The position numbers and the translations under genes are program-made. This document shows, one piece after another, positions 24,191-31,910 of a stretch of DNA of 44,267 nt. This stretch comes from an uncultured Prevotella sp. Lineage in GTDB: Bacteria; Bacteroidota; Bacteroidia; Bacteroidales; Bacteroidaceae. Under the pieces are notes generated by a model that saw only the letters and a program-made list of their open reading frames with translations, made no database searches and was not told the DNA's origin. The stretch's first letter is position 1. Each line of letters starts with the position of its first letter. The stretch spans positions 1-44,267 of the forward strand of contig USRA01000012.1 of the NCBI GenBank assembly GCA_900557035.1, given 5' to 3'.

Positions 24191-26773
24191 ATGATTTATC
24201 CAGATAATTTTGAAAACAAGATAGGATTCAATGAAATCCGTAAAATGTTGCGCGAAAGATGTCTCTCTCCACTTGGCAAGGAACAGGTGGACAAGATGTC
24301 TTTCAGCAGCGACGCAGAATTCGTTAACGAGTGGCTCATGCAGGTGCGTGAGTTCCGCAGATTGATGGAGGAAGTAGAAGACTTTCCCCTTCAATATTTC
24401 TATGACGTAAGAGAAAGCATCCTCCGTATCCGTGTGGAAAACACCCACTTAGAAGAGGATGAACTGTTCGATTTAAGACGTTCGCTTGCCACCATCGCAA
24501 GGATGGTAAAGATTCTGAATCATAGCGACGAAGATGATGGTCACGGCGAACCTGAAGATGGCTGGCGCAGAGAAAAGCAGTATCCTTACCCTGCCCTCCA
24601 TCGCCTTTCAAAAGATGTCATGACCTTCCCACAGCTGATCCAGCGCATCGACCAGATTCTCGACAAGTTTGGTAAGATTCGCGATAATGCGACCCCAGAA
24701 CTTCTCCAGATTCGCAGAGAACTGGCAAAGACAGAGGGAAGTATCTCGCGTACCTTATATAGTATTCTGCGCTCGGCACAGAGCGAAGGCATCGTAGAGA
24801 AAGATGTAACCCCAACCCTGCGCGACGGCCGACTGGTTATCCCAGTCATCCCTACCCTCAAGCGCCGAATCAAGGGTATCGTTCACGACGAGAGTGCCAC
24901 CGGCAAGACCGTCTTTATCGAGCCAACCGAAGTGGTGGAGGCCAACAACCGTGTGCGCGAATTGGAAGGTGAAGAGAGAAAGGAGATCATCCGAATCCTT
25001 ACCGATTTCACCAACAAGGTACGCCCATTCTCCAAGGAAATATTGGACAGCTACCGCTTCCTCGCCATCATCGACCTGATTCAGGCTAAACAGAAACTCG
25101 CCGATGTTTTCAAGGCGATAGAGCCAGAGGTAGAAGACCATCCACACGTGGATTGGATCCGTGCCATCCACCCACTCCTTCAGCAATCCCTGCAGAAGAA
25201 GAACGAGAAGGTAGTGCCACTCGACATCACCTTGACACAGGATAAGCGCATCCTCATCATCTCGGGACCTAACGCCGGAGGTAAATCCGTATGTCTCAAG
25301 ACCGTAGGTCTGCTTCAATATATGCTGCAATGCGGATTGAGCATCCCGGTGAGCGAGCGTTCCAAGACGGGTGTTTTCCAGAACATCATGATAGACATCG
25401 GTGATGAACAGAGTCTGGAGAACGACCTGAGTACCTACTCTTCTCACCTCTTGAACATGAAGAATATGATGAAGGCAGCCAATGGCGACACCATCATACT
25501 GATAGATGAGTTTGGTACAGGTACCGAACCGGGCATTGGCGGTGCCATCGCCGAAGCCGTACTCGACAAGTTCTGCAAGCAGCAGGCATACGGCGTCATC
25601 ACCACCCACTATCAGAACCTGAAGCATTTTGCCGACAGTCACGAGGGAGTGGTAAACGGCGCCATGCTTTACGACCGTCATGAGATGAAGGCACTCTTCC
25701 AGCTCGCCATCGGACGTCCAGGTTCATCTTTCGCCATCGAAATCGCAAGAAAGATCGGATTGCCGGAAGAAGTCATCAAGGAGGCATCCGACATCGTAGG
25801 TTCCGAATATATCCAGAGCGACAAGTACCTGCAGGATATCGTCCGCGACAAGCGATACTGGGAGAACAAGCGCCAGAATATCCATCAGCGCGAGAAGGAT
25901 ATGGAGAAGACCATCTCGAAATATGAAAGCGACATCGAGGATATCGAGCGCAGCAGAAAGGCGATTCTCAAGAAAGCGAAGGAGAAAGCTGCAGAACTCC
26001 TGAAGGAGAGCAACAAGAAGATTGAGAATGCCATCCGAGAGATTCGAGAGAGTCAGGCAGAGAAGGAGGAAACCCGTCGCATCCGTCAGGAACTCGATGC
26101 CTTCAAGCAGGAGGTTCAAGAGATTGACACCAAGGAATCGGACGACAAGATTGCCCGCAAGATTGCCCAGATCCAGCAGCGCAAGGAGCGCCATGCCAAG
26201 CGCCAGGCTGAGAAAAAGGAGAACCAGGAGAAGGCGGCTGCAGCTCTGCGAAATGCACAGAGCAAGGTACAGAGCGACAGCAAGCGAGAAATCCAGGTGG
26301 GCGATACCGTACGAATCAAGGGCTTGACTACGATAGGAAAGGTAGAGAGCATCAACGGCGATACTGCCACGGCTGTTTTTGGCGGCATGCGTACCAAGAT
26401 GCGCCTCAACAGACTGGAACACGCCACAGCCACAGCCGAAAACGTAGATAAGACCGAGGAGCGCAAGGAAAACCTGGCTTCTTATGGTATCAGCAAGGAG
26501 ACCCGCAAGACGATTGATGCTCACAAGACCAATTTCCATCAGGATCTGGATGTTCGAGGTATGCGTGGCGATGAAGCACTGAATGCCGTTCAGTATTTCA
26601 TTGACGATGCCATCCTGGTAGGTATGCCAAGAGTTAGAATTCTTCATGGCAAGGGCAACGGAATTCTCCGACAGCTCATCCGGCAGTACCTGAGCAGCGT
26701 TCCAAATGTAACGCATTATGCCGATGAGCATGTTCAATTCGGCGGTGCTGGCATCACGGTAGTTGATTTTTAA
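24191..26773 (+). CDS. mutS2: Endonuclease MutS2
   Basis: An 860-residue MutS-family ATPase with a C-terminal Smr nuclease domain. Walker A GPNAGGKS is at 359-366, and the Walker B region LIDEFGTGTEPGIGGA follows near 437. Next comes a long charged coiled coil at about 500-700, a KOW-like segment (VGDTVRIKGLTTIGKVESI), and the Smr domain at about 785-860 with LDVRGMRGDEAL and ILHGKGNGILRQLI. MutS2 has been tied to suppression of recombination and to rescue of collided ribosomes. The start MIYPDNFENKIGF at 24191 is the family start; a 12-codon upstream extension overlaps the promoter and is rejected. Confidence 0.95.
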   Translation: MIYPDNFENKIGFNEIRKMLRERCLSPLGKEQVDKMSFSSDAEFVNEWLMQVREFRRLMEEVEDFPLQYFYDVRESILRIRVENTHLEEDELFDLRRSLATIARMVKILNHSDEDDGHGEPEDGWRREKQYPYPALHRLSKDVMTFPQLIQRIDQILDKFGKIRDNATPELLQIRRELAKTEGSISRTLYSILRSAQSEGIVEKDVTPTLRDGRLVIPVIPTLKRRIKGIVHDESATGKTVFIEPTEVVEANNRVRELEGEERKEIIRILTDFTNKVRPFSKEILDSYRFLAIIDLIQAKQKLADVFKAIEPEVEDHPHVDWIRAIHPLLQQSLQKKNEKVVPLDITLTQDKRILIISGPNAGGKSVCLKTVGLLQYMLQCGLSIPVSERSKTGVFQNIMIDIGDEQSLENDLSTYSSHLLNMKNMMKAANGDTIILIDEFGTGTEPGIGGAIAEAVLDKFCKQQAYGVITTHYQNLKHFADSHEGVVNGAMLYDRHEMKALFQLAIGRPGSSFAIEIARKIGLPEEVIKEASDIVGSEYIQSDKYLQDIVRDKRYWENKRQNIHQREKDMEKTISKYESDIEDIERSRKAILKKAKEKAAELLKESNKKIENAIREIRESQAEKEETRRIRQELDAFKQEVQEIDTKESDDKIARKIAQIQQRKERHAKRQAEKKENQEKAAAALRNAQSKVQSDSKREIQVGDTVRIKGLTTIGKVESINGDTATAVFGGMRTKMRLNRLEHATATAENVDKTEERKENLASYGISKETRKTIDAHKTNFHQDLDVRGMRGDEALNAVQYFIDDAILVGMPRVRILHGKGNGILRQLIRQYLSSVPNVTHYADEHVQFGGAGITVVDF

Positions 26774-26832
26774 ACGTCTCTTCCGCTAAATATAAAATAT
26801 CACTTCTGTTAAATATAATAAGGTGTAATAGA

Positions 26833-26862
26833 AAAAAGGGGGCAATTATCTGCCTCCTTTTT
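26833..26862 (+). terminator. Terminator after mutS2
   Basis: AAAAAGGGGGCA pairs with TGCCTCCTTTTT (one G-U pair) around loop ATTATC, ending in a T run. Confidence 0.8.
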
Positions 26863-26902
26863 CTAAATAAACGTTAACATTATCAACTTTTTCATTGAAA
26901 AA

Positions 26903-26934
26903 TTTGGCAGGTTCAGAAAATTGCAGTACTTTTG
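26903..26934 (+). promoter_or_regulatory. Promoter of the SRP RNA
   Basis: TTTG (26903-26906), 20-base spacer, TACTTTTG (26927-26934), then GCATTCGCTTAA. The flanks (AAATTTGG and TTCA-AAA in the spacer) match those of the two tRNA-Ser promoters. Confidence 0.8.
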
Positions 26935-26975
26935 CATTCGCTTAAAAGCAATAACCGCTTTCAAGTATATGAGAC

Positions 26976-27071
26976 GGACAAGTCTCATACGACCAGCTCC
27001 CTCGGAATCCCCCAGGATGGGAACATAGCAAGGGTACTTGGTTGTAGCGGTGCGATATGAATCGCTTGTCC
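26976..27071 (+). ncRNA. ffs: Signal recognition particle RNA (4.5S-type)
   Basis: GGACAAG (26976-26982) pairs with CTTGTCC (27065-27071) to close the hairpin. The apex has the universal SRP domain IV: CAGG-ATG-GGAA-CAT-AGCA, a GGAA tetraloop on a 3-bp stem with the CAGG/AGCA asymmetric loop that binds Ffh, followed by AGGGTA. The true 5' end may lie nearer 26941, with processing. The RNA ends four bases before tRNA-Thr, so both probably come from one transcript. It targets membrane and secreted proteins with Ffh and FtsY. Confidence 0.88.
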
Positions 27072-27075
27072 ACCC

Positions 27076-27149
27076 GCCTCTTTAGCTCAGTTGGCCAGAG
27101 CACGTGATTTGTAATCTCGGGGTCGTTGGTTCGAATCCGACAAGAGGCT
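27076..27149 (+). tRNA. tRNA-Thr (anticodon TGT)
   Basis: A 74-base cloverleaf. Acceptor GCCTCTT pairs with AAGAGGC and the discriminator is T. The D arm has AGCTCAGTTGGCCAGAGC, the anticodon loop TTTGTAA carries TGT at 27110-27112, and the T arm has GGTTCGAATCC. One T-T mismatch is seen in the anticodon stem. CCA is not encoded. It shares the ffs promoter. Confidence 0.95.
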
Positions 27150-27150
27150 C

Positions 27151-27186
27151 AAAAAAGGAATCTTCTTTCAGAAGGTTCCTTTTTTT
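27151..27186 (+). terminator. Terminator after ffs and tRNA-Thr
   Basis: AAAAAAGGAATCTTCT pairs with AGAAGGTTCCTTTTTT (one mismatch) around a short loop, ending in a T run. Confidence 0.85.
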
Positions 27187-27260
27187 GTTTTTAAAACCAT
27201 TCTATCTTTAATTATCTATAAATATTCTCCCCCTTTACACCTTATATAATAAAAAAGTTG

Positions 27261-27268
27261 TATTTTTG
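27261..27268 (+). promoter_or_regulatory. -7 element upstream of the DUF4199 gene
   Basis: TATTTTTG followed by CA lies 40 bases before ATG 27308; the -33 box is unclear. It probably drives the gene run from DUF4199 to DUF6048 and perhaps further. Confidence 0.55.
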
Positions 27269-27307
27269 CAAATTGATATATTACATTCGTAGAAATACAT
27301 TAAGACA

Positions 27308-27940
27308 ATGAATACAGAAAATAACGAGAAGCAAGAAGAAAAGAAGAACGACGAGCAGAGCCAGACAAAGTTCGACACCCCTGATCAGAAGATCAAGATC
27401 TTTGTGATTGATACAGGTAAGATCAAACAGACCAAGGCTTTTGCCCGTCAAGACGGTACCCTGCTTGGTATCGTATGGGTAGCTAGTTTCGTTTGTACCA
27501 TGCTAGCAGCCGACCCGAAATACCAGATATTGGGATTGTTTTCCAATCTCCTCATCCTCTCCACTCCATTTGTGGTGGGAAAGCGTTTGAAATATTTCCG
27601 TGATGTGGTAAGAGAAGGTCATATCTCCTTCAAGCACGGATTGTATTACTGTGTCCAGACATTCTTCTATGCCACCCTGCTGCTCACCATCGTGCAGTAT
27701 CTCTGGTTCCGATTCATGAACACCGGCATGTTTATGACCCAGCTCCAGACCAACTACCAGATGATAGCCCAGGCTTATCAGTTGACTGCAGAGGAAACCA
27801 AAGCCCTCTTCGATGCCATCACGATGATGAAGCCTATCGCATGGGCATCCATGTTCATGATCACCGACCTGGTAGCAGGCGCAATAATCAGCCCGATTCT
27901 CGCTGCCATCTATTCAAAGAAACGAATTAGAAAATCTTAA
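27308..27940 (+). CDS. DUF4199 family membrane protein
   Basis: A 210-residue protein with a charged N-terminus (about 45 residues rich in Lys, Glu and Asn) and four hydrophobic segments: GIVWVASFVCTMLAA, ILGLFSNLLILSTPFVV, YYCVQTFFYATLLLTIVQYL and ASMFMITDLVAGAIISPILAAI. Topology and sequence fit DUF4199, a Bacteroidetes inner-membrane family often placed directly before a GT2 glycosyltransferase, as here with 16 bases between. Function unknown; a partner of the glycosyltransferase is likely from context. Confidence 0.85.
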   Translation: MNTENNEKQEEKKNDEQSQTKFDTPDQKIKIFVIDTGKIKQTKAFARQDGTLLGIVWVASFVCTMLAADPKYQILGLFSNLLILSTPFVVGKRLKYFRDVVREGHISFKHGLYYCVQTFFYATLLLTIVQYLWFRFMNTGMFMTQLQTNYQMIAQAYQLTAEETKALFDAITMMKPIAWASMFMITDLVAGAIISPILAAIYSKKRIRKS

Positions 27941-27956
27941 AACATAACATAAGAAA

Positions 27957-28928
27957 ATGGATATTTCAGTTATTGTTCCTCTTTTCAACGAGGAAGAATC
28001 ATTGCCAGAACTCTTTGCTTGGATCAAGCGAGTGATGGACACCAACGATTTCACATACGAAGTTATCTTCGTGAACGACGGTTCTACCGACCGTTCATGG
28101 AATGTCATAGAAGAACTTGCCGAGAAGTTCGAGCAGGTAAAGGGCATCAAGTTCCGTCGCAACTACGGAAAGAGTCCGGCACTCTATTGCGGATTCAAGG
28201 AGGCACAGGGAGATGTTGTCATCACCATGGATGCAGACCTGCAGGATTCTCCTGATGAGATTCCGGGTCTCTATCAGATGATCACCAAGGAAGGCTACGA
28301 CCTCGTTTCCGGTTACAAGCAGAACCGCAAGCAGGGCGACCCTCTCAGCAAGACCATCCCTACCAAGCTGTTCAATGCTACAGCCCGCAAGGTAAGCGGA
28401 ATCCATAATCTCCATGACTTCAACTGCGGACTGAAGGCTTATCGCCGCGAAGTAGTCAAGAACATCGAGGTATATGGCGAGATGCATCGCTACATCCCAT
28501 ATCTTGCCAAGAACGCCGGCTTTGCCAAGATTGGCGAAAAACCGGTTCACCATCAGGCACGCAAGTTCGGAACCTCCAAGTTCATGGGCTGGAACCGTTT
28601 CGTAAACGGCTATCTCGACCTGATGACCCTCTGGTTCCTCAGCAACTTCGGCAAGAAGCCTATGCACGTATTCGGATTCCTGGGCAGTCTCGTATTCTTC
28701 ATCGGCTTCCTCTCGCTCATCGGCTTGGGCATCGACAAGAGTATCGACCTCTACCATGGCGTATATGGTCATCTCATTACCGACTCCCCATACTTCTACA
28801 TTGCGCTCATCGCTATGGTACTGGGTAGCCAGTTCTTCCTTGCCGGATTCCTGGGCGACCTGATCAGCCGTCAGAATCCAAACCGTAACGATTATCAAAT
28901 AGAAAAGGAAATAAGATGCGGAAAATAA
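27957..28928 (+). CDS. Glycosyltransferase family 2, DPM1/GtrB-like
   Basis: A 323-residue enzyme. The N-terminal GT-A domain has SVIVPLFNEEESLPEL, VNDGSTDRS near 40-48 and TMDADLQDSPDEI near 90-102 (DxD metal site). It ends with two transmembrane segments (HVFGFLGSLVFFIGFLSLIGLGI and FYIALIAMVLGSQFFLAGFLGDL). This is the layout of enzymes that transfer a sugar to polyprenyl phosphate at the inner membrane. The sugar cannot be read. It overlaps the next gene by 13 bases. Confidence 0.93.
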   Translation: MDISVIVPLFNEEESLPELFAWIKRVMDTNDFTYEVIFVNDGSTDRSWNVIEELAEKFEQVKGIKFRRNYGKSPALYCGFKEAQGDVVITMDADLQDSPDEIPGLYQMITKEGYDLVSGYKQNRKQGDPLSKTIPTKLFNATARKVSGIHNLHDFNCGLKAYRREVVKNIEVYGEMHRYIPYLAKNAGFAKIGEKPVHHQARKFGTSKFMGWNRFVNGYLDLMTLWFLSNFGKKPMHVFGFLGSLVFFIGFLSLIGLGIDKSIDLYHGVYGHLITDSPYFYIALIAMVLGSQFFLAGFLGDLISRQNPNRNDYQIEKEIRCGK

Positions 28929-29398
28929 TACCAATGGTCATCCTGATGATGGTGCTCACGATGGTAGGGTGTTCCACCCTCGACTGCCCGCTCAACAACA
29001 CGACTTACACCAAGTACAAGCTGATGGGCAACATCAAGACCCTGCAGGACACCATGACCATCTCGACCACCAAGACTGCGGGCACCGACAGCGTGCTCAT
29101 CAACAAGGATGTGAAAGTAGATAGTTTCATTCTTCCGATGAGTTATCATCAGCCGGAGGATGTTTTCTACTTCGAGATTCGCAACCGCGATCATCAGGTG
29201 TGGAAAGACACGGTGACCGTGAAGAAGGAAAATTATTCGCATTTCGAGTCTGTAGATTGCGGTCCGTCATTCTTCCATACCATTACGGAGGTGAAGACCA
29301 CTCATAACTACATCGACTCGATAGTCATCAACAATAAAGAGGTAAATTATGATGCATCTAAAGCACATTTCTATATCTATTTCGGCAATCGCCACTAA
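28916..29398 (+). CDS. DUF6452-like lipoprotein
   Basis: A 160-residue protein with a lipoprotein signal (MRKIIPMVILMMVLTMVGC, lipidated Cys19), then CPLNNTTYTKYKL. The body looks like beta-rich repeats with a conserved-looking CGPSFFHTI near 120. It overlaps the end of the glycosyltransferase gene and is followed by a DUF6048 gene, a pair commonly found together in Bacteroidales. Function unknown. The DUF number is from memory of this pairing and is the least certain part. Confidence 0.7.
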   Translation: MRKIIPMVILMMVLTMVGCSTLDCPLNNTTYTKYKLMGNIKTLQDTMTISTTKTAGTDSVLINKDVKVDSFILPMSYHQPEDVFYFEIRNRDHQVWKDTVTVKKENYSHFESVDCGPSFFHTITEVKTTHNYIDSIVINNKEVNYDASKAHFYIYFGNRH

Positions 29399-29432
29399 GA
29401 CAGCATCCCTGGGGATTGCCAAAGCAGTTTCC

Positions 29433-30125
29433 ATGGAGATGACAAAAGCTGTAGAGAAAGGAGCTTTTCTTCTGGTTTGTCTTCTGATGCTGGGAGGTGC
29501 TTCTGCGAATGCACAGAACCAGAAGAAGAAGATGGCTACTGTGGAGAAGGATACCATCCCACTCTTCCGCGGAATAGCTGTGGGAGTAGATGTCATCGGA
29601 CCGGTTCAGTTGATGGTCAGCGATTACGGACAGTATGAGGCTTCCCTCCGTGTCAATCTCAAGGACAAGTACTATCCGGTCTTCGAGCTGGGATATGGCA
29701 AGGCTGATGCCAGCGACGAGAGCACGAAGATCAATTACAAGACCAGCGCTCCCTATGCCCGCATCGGTATAGACTGGAACCTGCTGAAGAACAAGCACGA
29801 CGATTACCGTCTGTTCGGTGGCTTCCGCTACGGTTTCACATCCTTTAAATACGATGTCACCTCTCCTCCTATCAAGGATCCGGTATGGGGTGGCGATGTT
29901 CCTTATGGAGCCGAAGGCGTGAAGAGTAACTATCACTGGCTGGAAGGAGTCTTCGGAGTAGATGCCAAGATCTGGGGCCCCGTCCGCATGGGATGGAGCT
30001 TCCGATACAAGCGCCGATTGGCTAAGAAGGATGGCGAAATAGGCAACTGCTACTATGTGCCAGGCTTCGGAAAGCAAGGCGGTTCCAGATTAGGCGGCAC
30101 CTTTAACGTTACACTTGAGATATAA
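29433..30125 (+). CDS. DUF6048-like outer-membrane barrel protein
   Basis: About 230 residues from MEMTKAVEKGAFLLVCLLML with a signal peptide ending ASANA, then PLFRGIAVGVDVIGPVQLM and alternating hydrophobic strands ending in TFNVTLEI, consistent with a small porin-like barrel. The frame is open back to 29349, inside the lipoprotein gene; that start has an AGAGG before it and would give a long n-region, so both starts are possible. It follows the lipoprotein gene, and the pair may form an envelope unit. Confidence 0.75.
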   Translation: MEMTKAVEKGAFLLVCLLMLGGASANAQNQKKKMATVEKDTIPLFRGIAVGVDVIGPVQLMVSDYGQYEASLRVNLKDKYYPVFELGYGKADASDESTKINYKTSAPYARIGIDWNLLKNKHDDYRLFGGFRYGFTSFKYDVTSPPIKDPVWGGDVPYGAEGVKSNYHWLEGVFGVDAKIWGPVRMGWSFRYKRRLAKKDGEIGNCYYVPGFGKQGGSRLGGTFNVTLEI

Positions 30126-30138
30126 TGTAAGCAAGACA

Positions 30139-31155
30139 ATGAAAAATAAGAAACTGATTTGGCAGATACCTTTTCTGCTCATTCTGATCATAGGCAGTAT
30201 CTTCGTGATACGCCAGCAGCGCAACACCCCATTCCAGAAAGATGAGGGTATGGTATTCGGCACCATCTATCACATCACTTACCAGAGTGACACCAACTAT
30301 CAGAAAGAGATAGAGGCAGAATTGCAGAAGGTGGATAATTCACTCTCCCCGTTCAACAAGACCTCCATCATCTCCCGCGTCAACCGCAATGAAAAGGTGA
30401 AGGTAGATGAGATGTTCAGCGAGGTATTCCAACTCGCCGAGAAGATTTCCGGAGATACAGACGGAGCCTTCGATATCACCGTGGCACCTATGGTGAATGC
30501 CTGGGGATTCGGTTTCAAGACCGGTAACCCTCCTACCCGACAGACCATCGACAGTCTGCGTGCCATCGTGGGATTCCACACCGTTTCCCTGCAGGATGGT
30601 TACGTCATCAAGAAAAATCCGAAGACGATGCTCGACTGCTCTGCCATTGCCAAGGGATATGGCACCGATGTGGTAGCGAGATTCCTCAAGAAGAAGGGCG
30701 TGCAGAACTTCATGGTAGAGATAGGTGGAGAAATCGTAGTTAACGGCAACAGCGAGAAACTGCAGCCTTGGCGCATCGGAATCAACAAGCCAACGGATGA
30801 TTCACTCAATACCAGTCAGGCTATCCAGGATGTAGTCAGCGTAAGCAATATCGCGATGGCAACCAGCGGCAACTATCGCAACTTCTACTACAAGAACGGA
30901 AAGAAGTATGCCCACACCATCGACCCGAAGACAGGCTATCCAGTGCAGCACAACATCCTTTCTGCCACCGTATTTGCAGAAGACTGTGCCACCGCCGATG
31001 CCTATGCCACCTCGTTCATGGTACTGGGATTGGATGGAGCCAAGAAGATTCTGGAGAAACATCCGGAGCTTTGCGCCTATCTGATTTATTCAGACCAGAA
31101 GGGAAACAACCAAATCTGGTATTCTCCATCCCTTCAGAAGAAGTTAGGAAAATAA
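30139..31155 (+). CDS. apbE: FAD:protein FMN transferase
   Basis: A 338-residue ApbE: N-terminal membrane anchor (LIWQIPFLLILIIGSIFVI), then the flavin transferase fold with MVFGTIYHITYQ, LSPFNKTSIISRVNRN, DGAFDITVAPMVNAWGFG, LDCSAIAKGYGTDVVARFL near 168-186, VEIGGEIVVNG and KYAHTIDPKTGYPVQ. It attaches FMN covalently to proteins such as NqrB/NqrC or RnfG in the periplasm. The start is ATG 30139 (MKNKKLIW); the frame's earlier ATG lies inside the preceding gene. Its stop codon lies in a 27-bp tandem duplication. Confidence 0.95.
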   Translation: MKNKKLIWQIPFLLILIIGSIFVIRQQRNTPFQKDEGMVFGTIYHITYQSDTNYQKEIEAELQKVDNSLSPFNKTSIISRVNRNEKVKVDEMFSEVFQLAEKISGDTDGAFDITVAPMVNAWGFGFKTGNPPTRQTIDSLRAIVGFHTVSLQDGYVIKKNPKTMLDCSAIAKGYGTDVVARFLKKKGVQNFMVEIGGEIVVNGNSEKLQPWRIGINKPTDDSLNTSQAIQDVVSVSNIAMATSGNYRNFYYKNGKKYAHTIDPKTGYPVQHNILSATVFAEDCATADAYATSFMVLGLDGAKKILEKHPELCAYLIYSDQKGNNQIWYSPSLQKKLGK

Positions 31156-31194
31156 AGCTGCTATAAAAAGTAAGGAAAAGAAAGCTGCTATAAA
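31141..31194. repeat. 27-bp tandem duplication spanning the apbE stop
   Basis: Units 31141-31167 and 31168-31194 agree at 25 of 27 positions. The first contains the apbE TAA (31153-31155); in the second the same position reads GAA. Confidence 0.8.
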
Positions 31195-31224
31195 GAGTAA
31201 GAAGAGTAAGAAAAATAAAGAACG

Positions 31225-31899
31225 ATGCAGGAAGATAAGTTATACGATACGCTCTTGAATCTGCCTCTGTTTCTCGGAATGAGCCGCACCGACCTTCTTC
31301 AGATTGCCGGACATACCAAGTTCGATTTCCAGAAGATAGAAGAAGGTGAGACTTTAACCGAGATAGGTGAACCCTATCACCGCCTGCTCTTTCTCCTTTC
31401 CGGAGAAGTGGCAGTAGAGACTATGGCAGATGACCGTGGGTATAGAATCGTAGAGACCATCAAGGCGCCGGAGGTATTCATGATAGAACGCCTCTTCGGA
31501 TACGACCAGCACTCGCCCCATCACTATGTGGCGAGAAAAGCCTGCAGCCTGATGAGCATCAGCAAGAAAGAAGTGCTGCGACTCGCCAACCAATACGAGA
31601 TCTTCCACATCAATCTGCTCAACCTCATCTCCACCCAGGCACAGAGAAGCAATCGCCGACTCTTCAGGGTACCCCCAAAGACGATCAGCGACAGCATCAT
31701 CCGATTCTTCGAGAATCATTGCCTACGTCCGGCAGGCGAAAAAAACATCCACATCAAGATGGATCGCCTGGCTCTGGAGCTGAATGTCAAGCGGCTCAAA
31801 GTATCAGTGGCGCTCAACGAAATGGAAACCCAGGGACTGATCAAACTCTATCGCGGCAGAATCAGCATTCCTGCACTCGAGAAATTAATCAATAGATAA
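31225..31899 (+). CDS. Crp/Fnr family transcriptional regulator
   Basis: A 224-residue regulator: cyclic-nucleotide-binding-like barrel at about 10-120 (FDFQKIEEGETLTEIGEPYHRLLFLLSGEVAVE) and a C-terminal winged helix at about 145-220 with the recognition region RLALELNVKRLKVSVALNEMETQGLIKL. No Cys cluster of the Fnr type is seen. Ligand and targets are unknown. It lies 69 bases after apbE and 11 bases before the M3 peptidase gene, in one direction. Confidence 0.9.
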   Translation: MQEDKLYDTLLNLPLFLGMSRTDLLQIAGHTKFDFQKIEEGETLTEIGEPYHRLLFLLSGEVAVETMADDRGYRIVETIKAPEVFMIERLFGYDQHSPHHYVARKACSLMSISKKEVLRLANQYEIFHINLLNLISTQAQRSNRRLFRVPPKTISDSIIRFFENHCLRPAGEKNIHIKMDRLALELNVKRLKVSVALNEMETQGLIKLYRGRISIPALEKLINR

Positions 31900-31910
31900 T
31901 AATTACAATT

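Noticed and set aside
24755..26737. Two long minus-strand frames opposite mutS2 (308 and 337 residues)
   Set aside because: They mirror MutS2 codons and show no domain; mutS2 has the promoter and full domain set.
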